The notes below the pieces were generated by a model that was given only the letters and a program-made list of their open reading frames with translations, was not told the DNA's origin and did not search any database. A DNA stretch of 64,000 nucleotides from Shinisaurus crocodilurus. Its lineage: Eukaryota; Chordata; Lepidosauria; Squamata; Shinisauridae. Each line of letters opens with the position of its first letter. Within the stretch, counting starts at the first letter, position 1. The position numbers and the translations under genes are program-made. Location: NCBI GenBank assembly GCA_021292165.1, contig CM037878.1:253753921-253817920 (forward strand). The letters are read 5' to 3'. Of this stretch, positions 1-11,461 are shown one piece after another.

Positions 1-418
1 AGCCGAATTCAAGGTGTTGGTTTTGACCTTTAAAACCCTATACGGCTCCGGTCCAGTCTATCTCAAGGAGTTTCTCCAGCAACACCAGGTAGGCCGCTCA
101 ATGAGATCTGCCACGGACGGCCTTCTCCTTGTCCCTTCAGCCCGAGCAGCTAGACTGGTGGGGACGAGGAAGAGGGCCTTTTCTGTGGCGGCCCCCGTAC
201 TGTGGAACTCTCTCCCGAGTGACCTCCACCATGCCCCCTCTCTGCTGAGCTTCCGCCGCTCATTAAAAACCTGGCTGTTCAGGCGGGAATATGGGGTGGG
301 TTAAGATTTTAAAAATTTTATACTGTTTTAAATGTATTTTATCTTGTTTTTATCCTATGTACATCGCCCAGGGTGGCCGGTTGCCGGCCAGATGGGCAAT
401 AAATAAATGTACATAATA
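1..418 (+). mobile_element. L2-type LINE, 3' end with RT C-terminus
   Basis: The frame open from the window start to the stop near 304 encodes the last ~96 residues of an L2-clade reverse transcriptase. It has the C-terminal block 'RKRAFSVAAPVLWNSLPSDL' followed by a SLLSFRRSLKTWLF segment, which is typical of L2 elements in fish and reptiles. A short 3' UTR follows and ends in an ATAAATAAA-like tail near 418. The catalytic palm lies outside the window or was lost by 5' truncation. The frame is undamaged here, so the copy is fairly young. It is a retrotransposon remnant, not a host gene. Confidence 0.85.
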
Positions 419-1659
419 AATAAATTTGTTAATTTTTAATTTGTTACTAAATCCTAGAACTTCATTTCTTGTTCTCATTATTTGTATCAGACTCCTTTCA
501 TGAAAAAGTCTACAGGTATCTGCCCTACATCTTTTGCAAGGAAGGCAAATGCAAATAATTCATTTCTATCCTGCAACTTTACTATCTCACTATACAATGA
601 GATAGTATCTTTTATTACACTTTGCTTTCTACACATTGATATCAGATTTTACCTTATTTAAAAGGTATTCCTGCTGTGAAATAACACTGCCACATCAATA
701 AGCTGTCATAACTAAAGAATATTATCTAAGATTATAATCATATACCCACTTACCTGGGAGTAAACTCCATTGAACTCAATGGGGATTACTTCTGAGTAGA
801 CATGTCTAGGATTATAGCCTTACACATACACACCTTCCCTACTAAAAATTTGGATTGCATACCAAATTCAGATTGCAGTGAATTGAAGAATAAACTTTGG
901 TTATACAATTGGAGTTCACTACCGGAATCTCTCTGCCTAGAAGGATAAATCTTGCTTCCATCTCAATCTTGATCATTTATCTCTAGGTAATTTGGGAGCA
1001 ATTGGGAAAGAGTTGCATAGAAACTACTCTGGTACAAATGGCAAACTTTTAGCAGTCCAACACAGTGGTGACTGAAGAACCCCAGTCATAATTTCATGGA
1101 GAAGTACATTAGCTCAGAGATAAAGAATTCCATGGCCTCCCAGATTACAGTTATGAGAAAGGAAGACAAGAGTTTTTCTGACAAGATGGATTTAAAAACT
1201 AATGGTTTACATTTTTAAAAATTAAGAGTTGGATTTTTTTGTTCCAAAATTATGAAATGCAAATATCTTTTACATCACCTGAGAAGGCAGAAAACACTTC
1301 AATTAAAACTGATGGCTTAGATCAAATAATAAAAGCTGTTATAAAGGAGATAGGTAGAAGAGAGAATAAAATAAGAAAATAGAGCATGCAGAGCATAACC
1401 AATTTTCTAAAAATAAAAAAAAGGTCCCCTAAAGGCACATTAAATAGCTTTGCGTAAGAATATATTTTCTGTTGTATCAATTAAAGCTAACTAAAGACAT
1501 CCTCAGACAAAGGGAATTCTAGAGATCCCTGAAGATGCAGGTAAAATAGGACTGATGTGCAAACTTTTACTATCTCAAGTGCTCAGTGTCATAGTTTCAG
1601 GCTACCCAAGAATTTGCTCTGGCCCCTTTAGATGATGTTGCCTATTTGTTGGGCTACAG
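419..1659. other. no gene seen
   Basis: AT-rich sequence without a supportable coding frame. Apart from the palindromic repeat at 731-820 I see nothing recognisable. Confidence 0.6.
731..820. repeat. palindromic CAATCC-type short repeat, copy 1
   Basis: About 90 bp forming an imperfect palindrome. The left half reads into CTTACCTGGGAGTAAACTCC, the centre is ATTGAACTCAAT, and the right half is ATTACTTCTGAGTAGACATG, ending in AGGATTATAGCCTTA. The ends resemble TRCAATCCTA read inward from both sides. The same unit recurs more than a dozen times in this window in either orientation. It has no coding capacity and behaves like a very short MITE or SINE fragment. The family name is unknown to me. 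Confidence 0.75.
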
Positions 1660-2008
1660 CAGTGCTTCTCAATTATTTTCTGTCATGCCCCCCCTAGGAA
1701 GAAGAAAACATTTCGCGCCCCCCGCGTGACTGTAAATAGTATCATTTGTCTATAAAATTGTTATAAGTACACCTCTGCATAACACTGTATCCTTATTAAC
1801 GTATAAGAGAATAAAAAAAGAAATAAATGTGGATCAATTTACAACAAAGAATAGCTTTATTAACTGTAGCAGAAAAGATTTAAAGGAGCACAGGATTTAA
1901 AGGAACACAATATTAAAAAAAAACTTTTAACTGAGGTCAAACGAGCCCCCCTTTACGGAGCCTCGCGCCCCCCCCTGGGGGGCCCGCCCCACTATTTGAG
2001 AAGCACTG
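1660..2008. mobile_element. hAT non-autonomous element, 349 bp
   Basis: The ends are inverted repeats, CAGTGCTTCTCAA at the left and TTTGAGAAGCACTG at the right. The element is flanked by a perfect 8-bp duplication GGCTACAG (1652-1659 and 2009-2016), the mark of hAT transposition. The interior has C-rich runs near both ends and an AT-rich core, with no transposase frame. The perfect duplication suggests a fairly recent insertion. Confidence 0.92.
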
Positions 2009-2016
2009 GGCTACAG

Positions 2017-3535
2017 ATACAATAGACATCTGTCTAAAACACCAGTTTATGAGATGCTATAAGTTACTGTACCAGATGCTCAAGCAGGATCCTAGACATG
2101 CCTTATGAAAACACTCTTTCTGACCCAACCATGACATTTCACAGTGCACAGTTGTCCATGTTAAGTAGTCTGGGTGGCTCCTCTCAGAATATACATGCAG
2201 CTATTTCTTCATACTTTTCATGAAGAAAAGACAGACCAAACCCTAGAACTGAAGATAGAACTCTAAGCTATTTCAGAATATCACACAGCTGAACCGTGCA
2301 GTCAGCAGACCCCTGTTATAGGGCTATCACCCAGTTAAACAGATCTTAGTAAATTAATCTGTGGGTTTTAGTATTAATCCATTGATTAAATTTCAGAACT
2401 AGAACACTAGTTCTGAAGAAAAACACACACCATAACAAGCAAGTTAGAAGAGGTATTCCTAATAAAGGGGGGGGGGCTCTTAAGATGCTTGCCATTTTCA
2501 GTTAAATAACTACTTCTTTTTTTTTAAGGATCTGCTACCCAGTTAATTGGGGATGCATTTTAGTCAAAGTTTTGAAATCAGTTAATCTAGCTAACTAATT
2601 GATTAAATACTGCAGCAGTCATGGGACGCGTCTGTTGCTGGACTGTACCAATTTAGACTGCACATGGGGGATCAATTGTTTGAATTAAAAAACAAACTGA
2701 AGGGGGGGAATGGTAAAAGTTTCAGTCTCTACCTCCCGTTTACAGTCCAGTAACATGCACTGCCCAAGTCTACTCATCGTGTCACTCAACTCTAACTTAG
2801 GCCAGATATGCATGCAAACTGGCTGCTTGTTTTCTCCTCATGATCTCCTCAGTGTTCAGAATGGCACAGAGAAATACTTCTGTGTAAACTGGACTCTATG
2901 GAGATACAATACAACCTGTGGCAAACATTTCTGCAATTGCAGTATATTACAGCGGCCACAATCACAAGAAAGGCTGCTGGCCATTGCAAGCTGGGCCCCC
3001 GTAGTCTGTGGCACATAAAGGTTTCGTCCCATGATCTACACAGAAAGAAGTATATGAGAAAAATAAACAGCTGATTTTTACATGTGAACTGGCCCTAAGG
3101 ATAGTACTCAATACTTTAATCATTACCGAATTGTAATAGCAAGCATCATCCCTGTTCCAGGCTTTTTTGCAACTTTGCAGATGTCTTTGCTTTAGAACCC
3201 AAAATCTTAAATGGCAACATAAACAACCTGATAAGACAAAAGAAGGTTGTAATGTATTTATCATCAGCTTCAATGTAAGACAAAAGCAGCAATTTAACTA
3301 CATTATTAATGCACTCTTTTTAGACGTATCCTTACTTGCAGTTCTGGGCAAAGCACAATAAGCAAGTGGCGGGTGCAGACGAAGGGGATACAAAATTTAA
3401 TAATCCAGCTCTAAGGATTAATGTAATATGACTAGATATAAGTGAAAAAGGACCAACACTGGACATAAGTATCATTTAGTCTTGCCTTGTTATTGATTCA
3501 GCATTGTTACTGAGATATTGCAAAAAATCCTTTCA
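2017..3535. other. no gene seen
   Basis: Mostly single-copy-looking AT-rich DNA. It includes a G run near 2466 and short frames at 2710-3018 and 2962-3273 that overlap on opposite strands. These lack any known domain, and I do not regard them as genes. Confidence 0.55.
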
Positions 3536-3868
3536 TAGAATCATAGAATCATAGAATCATAGAAAAGTAGAGTTGGAAGGGGCCTACAAGGCCATCGAGT
3601 CCAACCCCCTGCTCAATGCAGGAATCTAGGTCAAAGCATCCCTGACAGATGGCTGTCCAGCTGCACCTTGAATGCCTCCAGAGTGGGAGAGCCCACAACC
3701 TCCCTAGGTAGTTGATTCCATTGTCTTATTGCTCTGACAGTCAGGAAATTTTTCCTGATGTTTAGGTGGAATCTAGGTTCCTGTAACTTGAGCCCATTAT
3801 TCCGTGTCCTGCAAACTGGGATGATCGAGAAGAGATCTTTGCCCTCCTCTGTGTGACATCCCTTCAAA
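3536..3868 (-). mobile_element. CR1 LINE, 3' end, 5'-truncated
   Basis: On the minus strand this reads the end of the CR1 reverse transcriptase (for example 'LNIRKNFLTVRAIRQWNQL'). A short 3' UTR follows, ending in tandem ATTCTATG-type octamers (3536-3563 on the plus strand), the 3' signature of CR1. Similarity with the longer copy at 15137-16204 stops at about 3868, so the copy is heavily 5'-truncated, as is usual for CR1. Confidence 0.9.
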
Positions 3869-5581
3869 TTTTCATGACTAGGAAAATCTTGCCATTTGCT
3901 AAAACTCATAAAATTGGGAGGAAAACACTTCCTCCCTACTGCAGTATTCACAATATTTGGCTTAATGTGAATTCCAACCATTTTGCTAGATTAATAGGGG
4001 TGTATCCACACATAAAGTAACTGCCTACATCATACAGTTAAAGTGTGCATATATTGTAGGATAACGTGCACATGTGGTACAATTAGCATGTGCTTGTAAA
4101 TGTACAAACTCAACCCCTGCAGCATTCAGCATATCTCAGACACATCTGTGTTGATTATGGAAAAAAATACAGCCTTAGCTATGAGTAAAACAGGGCTGCT
4201 AATGCTTCTCTGTAAAGCTTGACTAATTAGTGTTCATAAAGCACTTATAGATCTTCATGCAAAAAGCACCAGAGAAGAGCATTAACCTCAAATGTTAAAA
4301 AGTCTCCCGCTCTAGCATGACAAGAGCACTGAAATACCTGTAGTTTCCATGACAGTCAATATCCCCAACATAATTTACAAATTATGAGAGCTATCCAAAT
4401 AAAATAAATGTCTACTCAGCAGAGTAAACAGACAGCTTTACCAGTCCCAATTTAAATGGCTGAGATGATCAATAAGAGAATAGTAGTGGCCACAATGAAA
4501 CCTGTATTAATTATGAAGAGAGTTATGAAAGAAATTAATCATTATTATGGGGATCACTGGAGGAATTTAATAGCCTTGGCCAGTTCTACACGACTCTTAG
4601 GATGCCTGGGGCCAAATATGCTGAGTCTGAAATAAACTTTAATATTATTTAGCTGAGCATTGTCTCCATAAGATCTCAGAAGTTCCACAGCTGTGGCCCA
4701 AATAACAGCCTCTCTCATTCCTAGTAAGCAAGTGGTCTGATATACAATCCTGAAATATTATTAGTTTTTCTTTTAATATTAAAAAGGAATTAATTACATA
4801 TAGTACATTACTGTAATTTTGGACTTGGTATACCTTTTCAAAAGGCCTAGTGGTTTGTTTCTAACAAAGGCTCAGCAATTATTATGGATTTTTTTTTTAA
4901 ACCCAAAAGCCTCAGGTTTAGGCTGCATATCTTAAATAAGTAGCATTTTGACAGAAACCTTAACAGTACTTAATCCACAATTACAAGAAACCAAGGCATT
5001 TAGAACGTTTTGTTCTAGGACTACTTAGTTACATATTGATAGAGCAAGCCCCATGAGTCAGCACTAGTAATAATAATAAAAATTCTTAATGTTTTTTGAC
5101 TATAATTGCTTTAAGCAATTTTAAGATGCTTATAAAATTGGGCTTTTAAAAGTACAGCAGCCCAACTGTATTGCCAAATTCATGTTTCCACAGTCCCATC
5201 AACTATTTTCTCAAAAGTATGCAAGGGGCTGCATAGATAGATATTAGAAACCAAGAATCATCTACAAAGACTCTTTGTTGAACCATGTTGTGAAACCCCT
5301 CCTCTCTGAACATGGTATCACATGGCCTCTTTTTGCTATATTTGCACAGGTACATGTAGATATTCAGGGTCTTTCTATGTCAGAAGAAGTTTACCTCTAT
5401 AATTTGTGAATAGTTTTACTCCTGCCTTTTGTGCCTCATGTGCATCAGATGTATAAATGTAGCGACTTACCATGACAGCAGGCAAGGCACAAAACCCACT
5501 TGCGCTGCTATTCCTACATTACAAAGTACATGTTTTTCTAACAAGAGGTTTAATCTCTAATGTGTGACGTGGCACTTGACG
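3869..5581. other. no gene seen
   Basis: AT-rich non-coding sequence with no repeat that I recognise and no credible exon. The stretch at 4490-4700 looks less decayed than its surroundings but carries no open frame. Confidence 0.5.
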
Positions 5582-5752
5582 GAAGGCCACCAGCTCATGC
5601 TGGCTCAGCTTGTCTTGAGTGTGGAAAGCTAAGCAGAGTCAGGCCTGGTTATTACTTGGATGGGAGACCCCTCCTCTAGTTTCCTGCATTGAGCAGGGGG
5701 TTGGACTTGATGGCCTTGTAGGCCCCTTCCAACTCTATGATCTATGAATCTT
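5582..5752 (+). mobile_element. 5S rRNA-derived head joined to CR1 3' tail (SINE3-like or chimera)
   Basis: Bases 5582-5669 align by eye with vertebrate 5S rRNA. A box A-like AAGCTAAGCAGAGTC lies at 5626-5640 and the box C region around TTACTTGGATGGGAGACC ends at 5669. From about 5676 the sequence is the CR1 3' UTR (TTCCTGCATTGAGCAGGGGG onward), ending in CTATGATCTATGAAT near 5752. A 5S promoter region plus a LINE 3' tail is the architecture of 5S-derived SINEs. A one-off template switch between 5S RNA and CR1 RNA would look the same. The head differs from a functional 5S gene at many positions, so it is not an active rRNA gene. Confidence 0.8.
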
Positions 5753-7096
5753 AGATTTCAAGTGTGGAAGAGCCACATTATGGAAAACATGGTCATTCAT
5801 TTTGTTGTGATTAATTTTCTCATGATGGGCAAGCTTAAATAATTTAACATTTACCCACAATCCTGAAAATGGCTGTCACTTGTCCAATATGTGGCTAATC
5901 ATAGTTAAGTCCTGGATGATTTTAAAGGAACCCAGTAGATGAGCAGGAAGCAGTCATAGTTGTTTGCAGAAGAGCAACATCTTCAATGTAGTCATCACCA
6001 TTGCCATACACTTAGCATAATGCTGAAGCCATCCCCAACCAGGAAAGTAGGCCAAATACATTACTGGTACTGAAGGATGTCTCTCCTGCTGCTTCAAAGC
6101 AACAGCTCATAAAATATATTACACAACATTCCTCTAACGTTGGACAAATTGCTGCAAATTCATTTTGCCCAGAAAAAGAGTACGTAGACAGTTGTGAATT
6201 GCAGCTGTATTCTCTTGCCATGTTTGGCTCAGCATAGGCAAATGTCAGTAGCAAAACAAGCATGTAATGTAACTACCTATGTGCTATACCACCCTAAACA
6301 GTATTGTCTTTTTATGCTAGACTTTCTAACGATGCAGACCAGGACAGAGCAAAGGACATGCTTGGTAAAGCTGACTGAATATTAAAATATTAATTTCTGA
6401 TTTGGCCCTTCATGGGCCTTTCCTAAAACTAATTTCCACATTTAAAGATCAAATACAACTCAAATGTGTGCAAGCACATATTTATGTATCTTCTATTTTA
6501 TAGATGTTATTTTATTCTTAAGTGAAGGGAATGTTCCCCTTCGCTTAAGAGCTTCGGCTATTGGGAAGTACAGAAATGTAATAAATAAATAAATAAAAAT
6601 ATATCTATTGATGTCCAGGAACATTTTCTTATGAAAGGAACTTGGGCAGTTTGCACTTGCTGCACCGCTCTGCTTTTAATGTGACGTATTTGATTCCAAA
6701 CAATTGGTAAAATCTGAACATGTTCCTCTTATTTTTCATGTTGAGGTTTATATACCCAGCTTCTCAGAAAAGCTCCTTGAAATGGTTTACAACCTTCCCC
6801 CCGTTTTAGGGAGGAGAAGCTTGGTGTTGTAGTTCAACAACTGTATTCTAGGAAATCAGATTAGCTTGTGACCATCCTTAGTCCTGGGAACCACATTTCA
6901 CCACTAGCAAACTAACAATGGGTTGCAGTGAACGATAGACAAAATGTGTTAAACTCCACATGCTGATGCTTTAGCAGCATGTGTGTAACATGTTATTTGC
7001 AGGACAAGAGCTCAGTCAAACAAAGAAAAAAAAGAAGAAATAACCCTTTAATCTAATGGAAACTTTGCCACAATAATTAGTATAAAGAGACGAATG
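5753..7096. other. no gene; L2-like tail at 6535-6598
   Basis: Non-coding. The segment near 6535-6598 (AGAGCTTCGGCTATTGGGAA, then an AATAAATAAATAAA tail) is the 3' end of an L2-related retroposon on the plus strand. The rest shows no recognisable feature. Confidence 0.55.
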
Positions 7097-7232
7097 CAGT
7101 CTTCCCCAACCTGGTACTCTCCAGATGTTGTGGACTTCAACTCCCATCAGCCCTTGCCAACATGGCTAACGGTCAAGAATTCTAGGAGTTGTAGTCCAAA
7201 ACATCCTGAGGGTACCACGTTGGGGAAGGCTG
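7097..7232. mobile_element. palindromic hAT-like MITE (CAG-CTTCCCCAAC ends)
   Basis: The left end CAGTCTTCCCCAACCTGG and the right end GGGGAAGGCTG are inverted. The next ~40 bp of each arm also pair (ATGTTGTGGACTTCAACTCC against GGAGTTGTAGTCCAAAACAT), so most of the 136 bp is a fold-back. Flanking octamers do not match, so the copy is old or its ends have shifted. Relatives with the same arms lie at 33478, 45450 and 48061. Confidence 0.7.
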
Positions 7233-7380
7233 GGATTGTATCCATGTATCATGGCTTCCTAAATTTGTCATCTGTAGGATCTTCTCATAGAAGGGCCTAT
7301 TTTAAGCTAAGAAACGATACTGAGTGAAATGGCATTGTATATTAAGGAAACTTCAATTACTACCAGTGACAATTGAACTA

Positions 7381-7627
7381 CAGTCATGCCTTGGATTGAG
7401 AGCATAATTCGTTCCGGAAATGTGCTTGTAATCCAAAACACTCTTATATCAAAACGAAATCCCCCCAAAAAAAATTTGTACAGAGATTTTTAATTTAAGC
7501 TGTACTACAGTACTTGTATTGCAAGACGTCACTTGTATATCAAGTAATAAATAAATAAATATTTAAAAATTTGCTTGTCTTGCAAAACGCTCTCAAACCA
7601 AGTTACTTGCAATCCAAGGTATTACTG
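7381..7627 (+). mobile_element. Tigger/pogo-like MITE, copy A
   Basis: A 247-bp element flanked by TA dinucleotides (7379-7380 and 7628-7629). The left end is CAGTCATGCCTTGGATTG and the inverted right end is CAATCCAAGGTATTACTG. The centre holds a conserved AT-rich block around ACAGAGATTTTTAATTTAAG. The TA target and CAG start suggest the Tc1/mariner-pogo (Tigger) group. There is no transposase frame. Five further copies occur here, all about 250 bp. Confidence 0.88.
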
Positions 7628-8551
7628 TACTCCATAACAATTACTTCCACCCTGGTCCATGCACGCACACATCTTTTTAAGACAGAATGACTTTGAAACC
7701 AAAGGAGTTTAGTAAGTGCAACTGTAAAGCAATATCCATGCAGCTAAAGTTCTCTTTATTTGTATAGTTCTGCACATGGCATACGACCAGATGCTTATAA
7801 AATATTTTAAAAGGAGGTGTTGTAGCATCCTTATGGCAGGTCATTCCTGAAACCCAATCCTAGTTCTAACATTGTGAGTGGCCTTGAATAACTCTATTTG
7901 AGCATCAGTTTCCTCTGACTATAAAAAAAAGTAGGCTCAGAGGATTTGGCTAGTAGTTTATGTCTGCATAACTCTTCAAAGAAGAAAAATACAAGCTAGC
8001 AGTACTGTTTGTAGAGTTACAGCTAGGAATTTCAGGTTGGCCTTAATTTATATTTGCCTCCCAGAAACAAACACAACATGGTTAAAAATAAAACAGAGAA
8101 ATCATTGCACTTTCAAAGGTAGAATGGCATTAGTTTCATCTTACTTTAAAGCTGTTAACAAATATATTAAGTCATTTTGCTTGCAAAATCAAACAGTGCA
8201 CAACCCCTTTTTATAAGTATAGCAAAACAACAGAATGTATTGACTATACATTTCTTTTAATAACAAGGCTTACTTTTAATGCAAATAGTGCTATGTTGTC
8301 TGTTAATGCAGCTTGCAAGATGTTGCAGTTGCTCCTGCACCGAGTATCAATGTTTCTTTGTGCTTCATTATTTCAACCACAAATTTGATTATAATTTTCA
8401 TCCAGATTAGCACATAGAAACAAGACCTCCCCAGTCCTAAACAGCTGCACCAACATTTTCTGCCTGCAACACTAAGAGAACCCTGCCCCTGTAATTCTGT
8501 CTTATTTACTGGTGCACAAAAAACCTTTAATAATCAATCACTTACCACCCG

Positions 8552-8632
8552 ATCCGAACCACGTTTGCCTGAAAGTGCCATTGGTTTCAATGGAAATTAT
8601 TTCTAAGCAAGTGTGTTTAGGATTGTAGCCTT
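8552..8632. repeat. palindromic CAATCC-type repeat, old copy
   Basis: The core CATTGGTTTCAATGGAAAT and the end TAGGATTGTAGCCTTA place it in the family seen at 731-820. The left half is strongly diverged. Confidence 0.6.
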
Positions 8633-8943
8633 AAGATCTGAAATTGAATTAGCTGTGTCCCCCCCCCAACCTATTTTCCCTCCTCCTTCCTTAATAATCA
8701 CAAATTTGAAAATACCTGTCTTTTTCCCTTAAAGGAATAGATCAAATTAATTATATTTGAAATATTGTACAAGATATTTCTAAAGGAATAGCTTATGATC
8801 AACTATATAGCTTTGGAATGTACTGTGCAAAATATGCATGACGTTCAATGAATGAAATAACAGTGAAGTGCATATACCTATTTCTGTAAAGGGGAGAAAA
8901 ATATTAAGGAAGTAAGTGAACCCCTTACTCATAACAAAAGATC

Positions 8944-8982
8944 TCTCTTTTGGACAGGTACCTCAGGCCTGTCCAAAAGAGA
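8944..8982. repeat. perfect 15-bp inverted repeat, 9-nt loop
   Basis: The left arm TCTCTTTTGGACAGG (8944-8958) is the exact reverse complement of CCTGTCCAAAAGAGA (8968-8982). No flanking duplication or T-run supports a mobile element or a terminator. Confidence 0.85.
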
Positions 8983-9409
8983 CAATTTGAAAGAGCCGTC
9001 TCCTTCAAGGCCCTTACCCATACTGGTTTCACATGGCTGTCGTAACTAACATGGCTCAGAATTAAAACGAGTCTCACCATGCGTCATCTCCCGCACACCC
9101 AGCCCCTGGACATCAATGCAGCTGCCACTGGGGTCATAATTTTGTATAGGCATTGCAAGTACATGAGCTGGGATATGGGGCAAGACCATTTTAGATGTTC
9201 CAGTAGCCACATTAACACCACTGTGGATAAAGGTCTTTTAGGCAGTGCTACACATATGAGTCACATAGGACTGGTGTGAAGTTTATCATTTACGCTCCCT
9301 CCCCACAGAATACTATAAAACATACTGCCTTCAGGCAAATGCACAGGAGAAAATACCGTATGAAAACCCAGGGGTTGGGATCAATACCTCTTGGCTGTGA
9401 ATTTAGATA

Positions 9410-9669
9410 CAGTAATACCTTGGATTGCAAGTAACTTGGTCTGAGAGCGTTTTGCAAGACAAGCAAACTTTTTAAATAAATTTTGACTTGATAAACAAGC
9501 GACATCTTGCAATACAAGTTGTAGGGATGTAACCGCTCACCTCGAGCGGGCGTAGCGGGCCGAAATCGGCCCCGCTCACGCCCGCCAGAGACTCGCTTTG
9601 ATATAAGAGTGTTTTGGATTACAAGCACGGTTCCGGAATGAATTATGCTTGCAATCCAAGGTATTACTG
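9410..9669 (-). mobile_element. Tigger/pogo-like MITE, copy B, with foreign GC-rich core
   Basis: The outer ~110 bp at the left and ~70 bp at the right match the Tigger-like MITE family in inverse orientation, flanked by TA. The central ~60 bp present in the other copies is missing. In its place, about 9520-9596, lies a CpG-rich segment that folds into a hairpin (arms 9546-9563 and 9566-9585). No target duplication surrounds the GC-rich segment. Confidence 0.85.
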
Positions 9670-9671
9670 TA

Positions 9672-11118
9672 CATTGTTAAAGGGCAGCTAGCTGCAAGAT
9701 GGCTTGCTATCACTATCCTGTAAAAACCAACACACCCAAATTCCTCATGTTTCAGCTCCATTCTGGGATCACAATAGTCCACTGCTGAAACAGACAGCAG
9801 AGTCCCCCTGCCGTAGTTATATTTGACAGGATAGCATCTCTGGGAAGCACTCAAAAGACCAGTCTCCAGCCTCACTTCTCCTGGATTATACCTATATTGT
9901 TGCTGTGCACATTCAAGCCAGGCTCCTGACAACATCTGGAGCCAAAAAGAAAAAAAAAAGTAGGGCTGGAATTTCCTTAATATACCTAAATGGAAGGCAC
10001 TTCAACAGAAACACATACACACGTGCCCACACACACATATATCATCAGAAGAGTTGTATGGAGCTAGAACACGGTAATGGGATAGTGCTTTTTCCACAGA
10101 GCACCGCGCAAGCTTCCCAACTGAGGGCAAGTATCAATCCTATAGATGTACATTGCACCTGGGGCAATGGGGGGGAAAAACTAGGGCTGGAACTAGGAAC
10201 CAGAGAGGAAGGGCTCTGCTTATGGAAGATCCCTTTGTCTGATTTTTGGGGATTCCCCCTCCCCAACACACCACAGCAGGGTCTCCTCCCTCTGTATAGC
10301 ATTTTCAGGAGGCTGGAGAGGCTGCAGTGGGAAGGGGCGAGGAAGTCCACTTCTGTCAGTGCAGTTGATCCAGGGCAAATCTGGATCCAACCCCTAGTAT
10401 CATCAGACACCAAGCTGTAATACCCAGCTTTACTTGGCCAAGTATAATAAATTATTCCCTTCACATCAAAAAGCTAACAAATGCTTTTTTCATCTTATCT
10501 TATACATTCCCTATACTTGTAGGCAATAAAAGGGACACAGTGCGTTTCTAAGTAGGGCTGGTGAGAAAGCTGGATCACTTATTTAAAACTTTTTCTCAAG
10601 TGCAGAGAGTGTGTTTGAAAGTAAAGTCATCTACGAGTGGGTTTGAAACAGTCTCCTGAAGCCCTAAACATCACTTCTAGTGACATTAACTTGAGCTACA
10701 TGTCCCATCGGAGAGTAAGTGTCAGCAAAGTAAATGCATTAGTTAAAGCTTAATAGTAGTTTAGTGTTCAATATCTTGAAATATTAAATATGTTTTTTTC
10801 CCAGAGTAAACTGCAATTCAGTTTTAATGAAGACATTAACCTGCTTGATTTGTAAGCTCTTGTGGGAAACCAGTCTAAAATACTTTCACAAGAGGTGGGC
10901 ACAAGTAGCAAGAGCTACAAGAGAAAAATCAAACATATTTTAAATGACTGAGCAGCCGCCAGAAAAATGAGCACTAGTAAGTTCCTGTTTTCCTTTTTAT
11001 CTTGCTTAATATGATTTGTGCACTCTGAAGGTAGTATAGTTGGGGTTAGCTATAGTATACATGATTTATAATTATGGTACTTAAAAAACAACACCACTTT
11101 CCCTATTTATGAGAGTAT
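9672..11118. other. no gene seen
   Basis: Two overlapping opposite-strand frames (9905-10420 and 10045-10464) have no domain, low-complexity runs and no splice context. I treat them as chance. The rest is AT-rich non-coding DNA. Confidence 0.5.
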
Positions 11119-11371
11119 GAGAGCCAGTGTGGTGTAGTGGTGAGAGTGTTGGGCTGGGACTCAGGAGATCCGGGTTCTAGTCCCCGCTCGGCCATGAAAC
11201 TCATTGGGTGACTTTGGGCCAGTCACTGACTCTCAGCCTAACCTACCTCACAGGGTTGTTGTGAGGATAAAATGGAGGAGGAGGAGGAGGATTATGTAAG
11301 CCGTCTTGGGTTCCTTTCAGGAAAAAAGGTGGGGTATAAATATAATAAATAAATAAATAAATAAATAAATA
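11119..11371 (+). mobile_element. tRNA-derived SINE, full-length
   Basis: It starts GAGAGCCAGTGTGGTGTAGTGG, containing the A box, followed by the B box GGGTTCTAGTCCC. A tRNA-unrelated body (TGACTCTCAGCCTAACCTAC) and a 3' part (GGGGTATAAATATAATAAAT) follow, ending in an AAAT microsatellite. This is the abundant squamate SINE. RNA polymerase III boxes are intact by eye, and mobilisation would depend on a LINE with a matching tail. Other copies lie at 14575, 14816, 19989, 30422, 32269 and 63275. Confidence 0.9.
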
Positions 11372-11461
11372 AAATTTACCTATGAGCAGGGAAACTGAAG
11401 ATTTAGTCCCAAGTAAATTCTGTTAGAATTCTGAATCAAAACCACAAAGTTTTTGAAGTAT

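Larger units (their letters stand above)
7630..9409. other. no gene; contains short repeats
   Basis: Non-coding. It contains an old palindromic CAATCC-type unit (8552-8632, TTGGTTTCAATGGAAATTAT core) and a perfect inverted repeat at 8944-8982. I see no exon. Confidence 0.5.

Noticed and set aside
5582..5669. Functional 5S rRNA gene
   Set aside because: Too diverged, followed by a CR1 tail and not by a T-run terminator. It is a retroposon head.
9905..10464. 171- and 139-residue frames on opposite strands
   Set aside because: Mutually overlapping, with no domain, no splice context and a microsatellite-like CACACA part. Treated as chance.
11119..11190. tRNA genes at SINE heads
   Set aside because: The A and B boxes belong to SINEs. 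No cloverleaf with proper acceptor stem is formed, and the body and tail follow directly.
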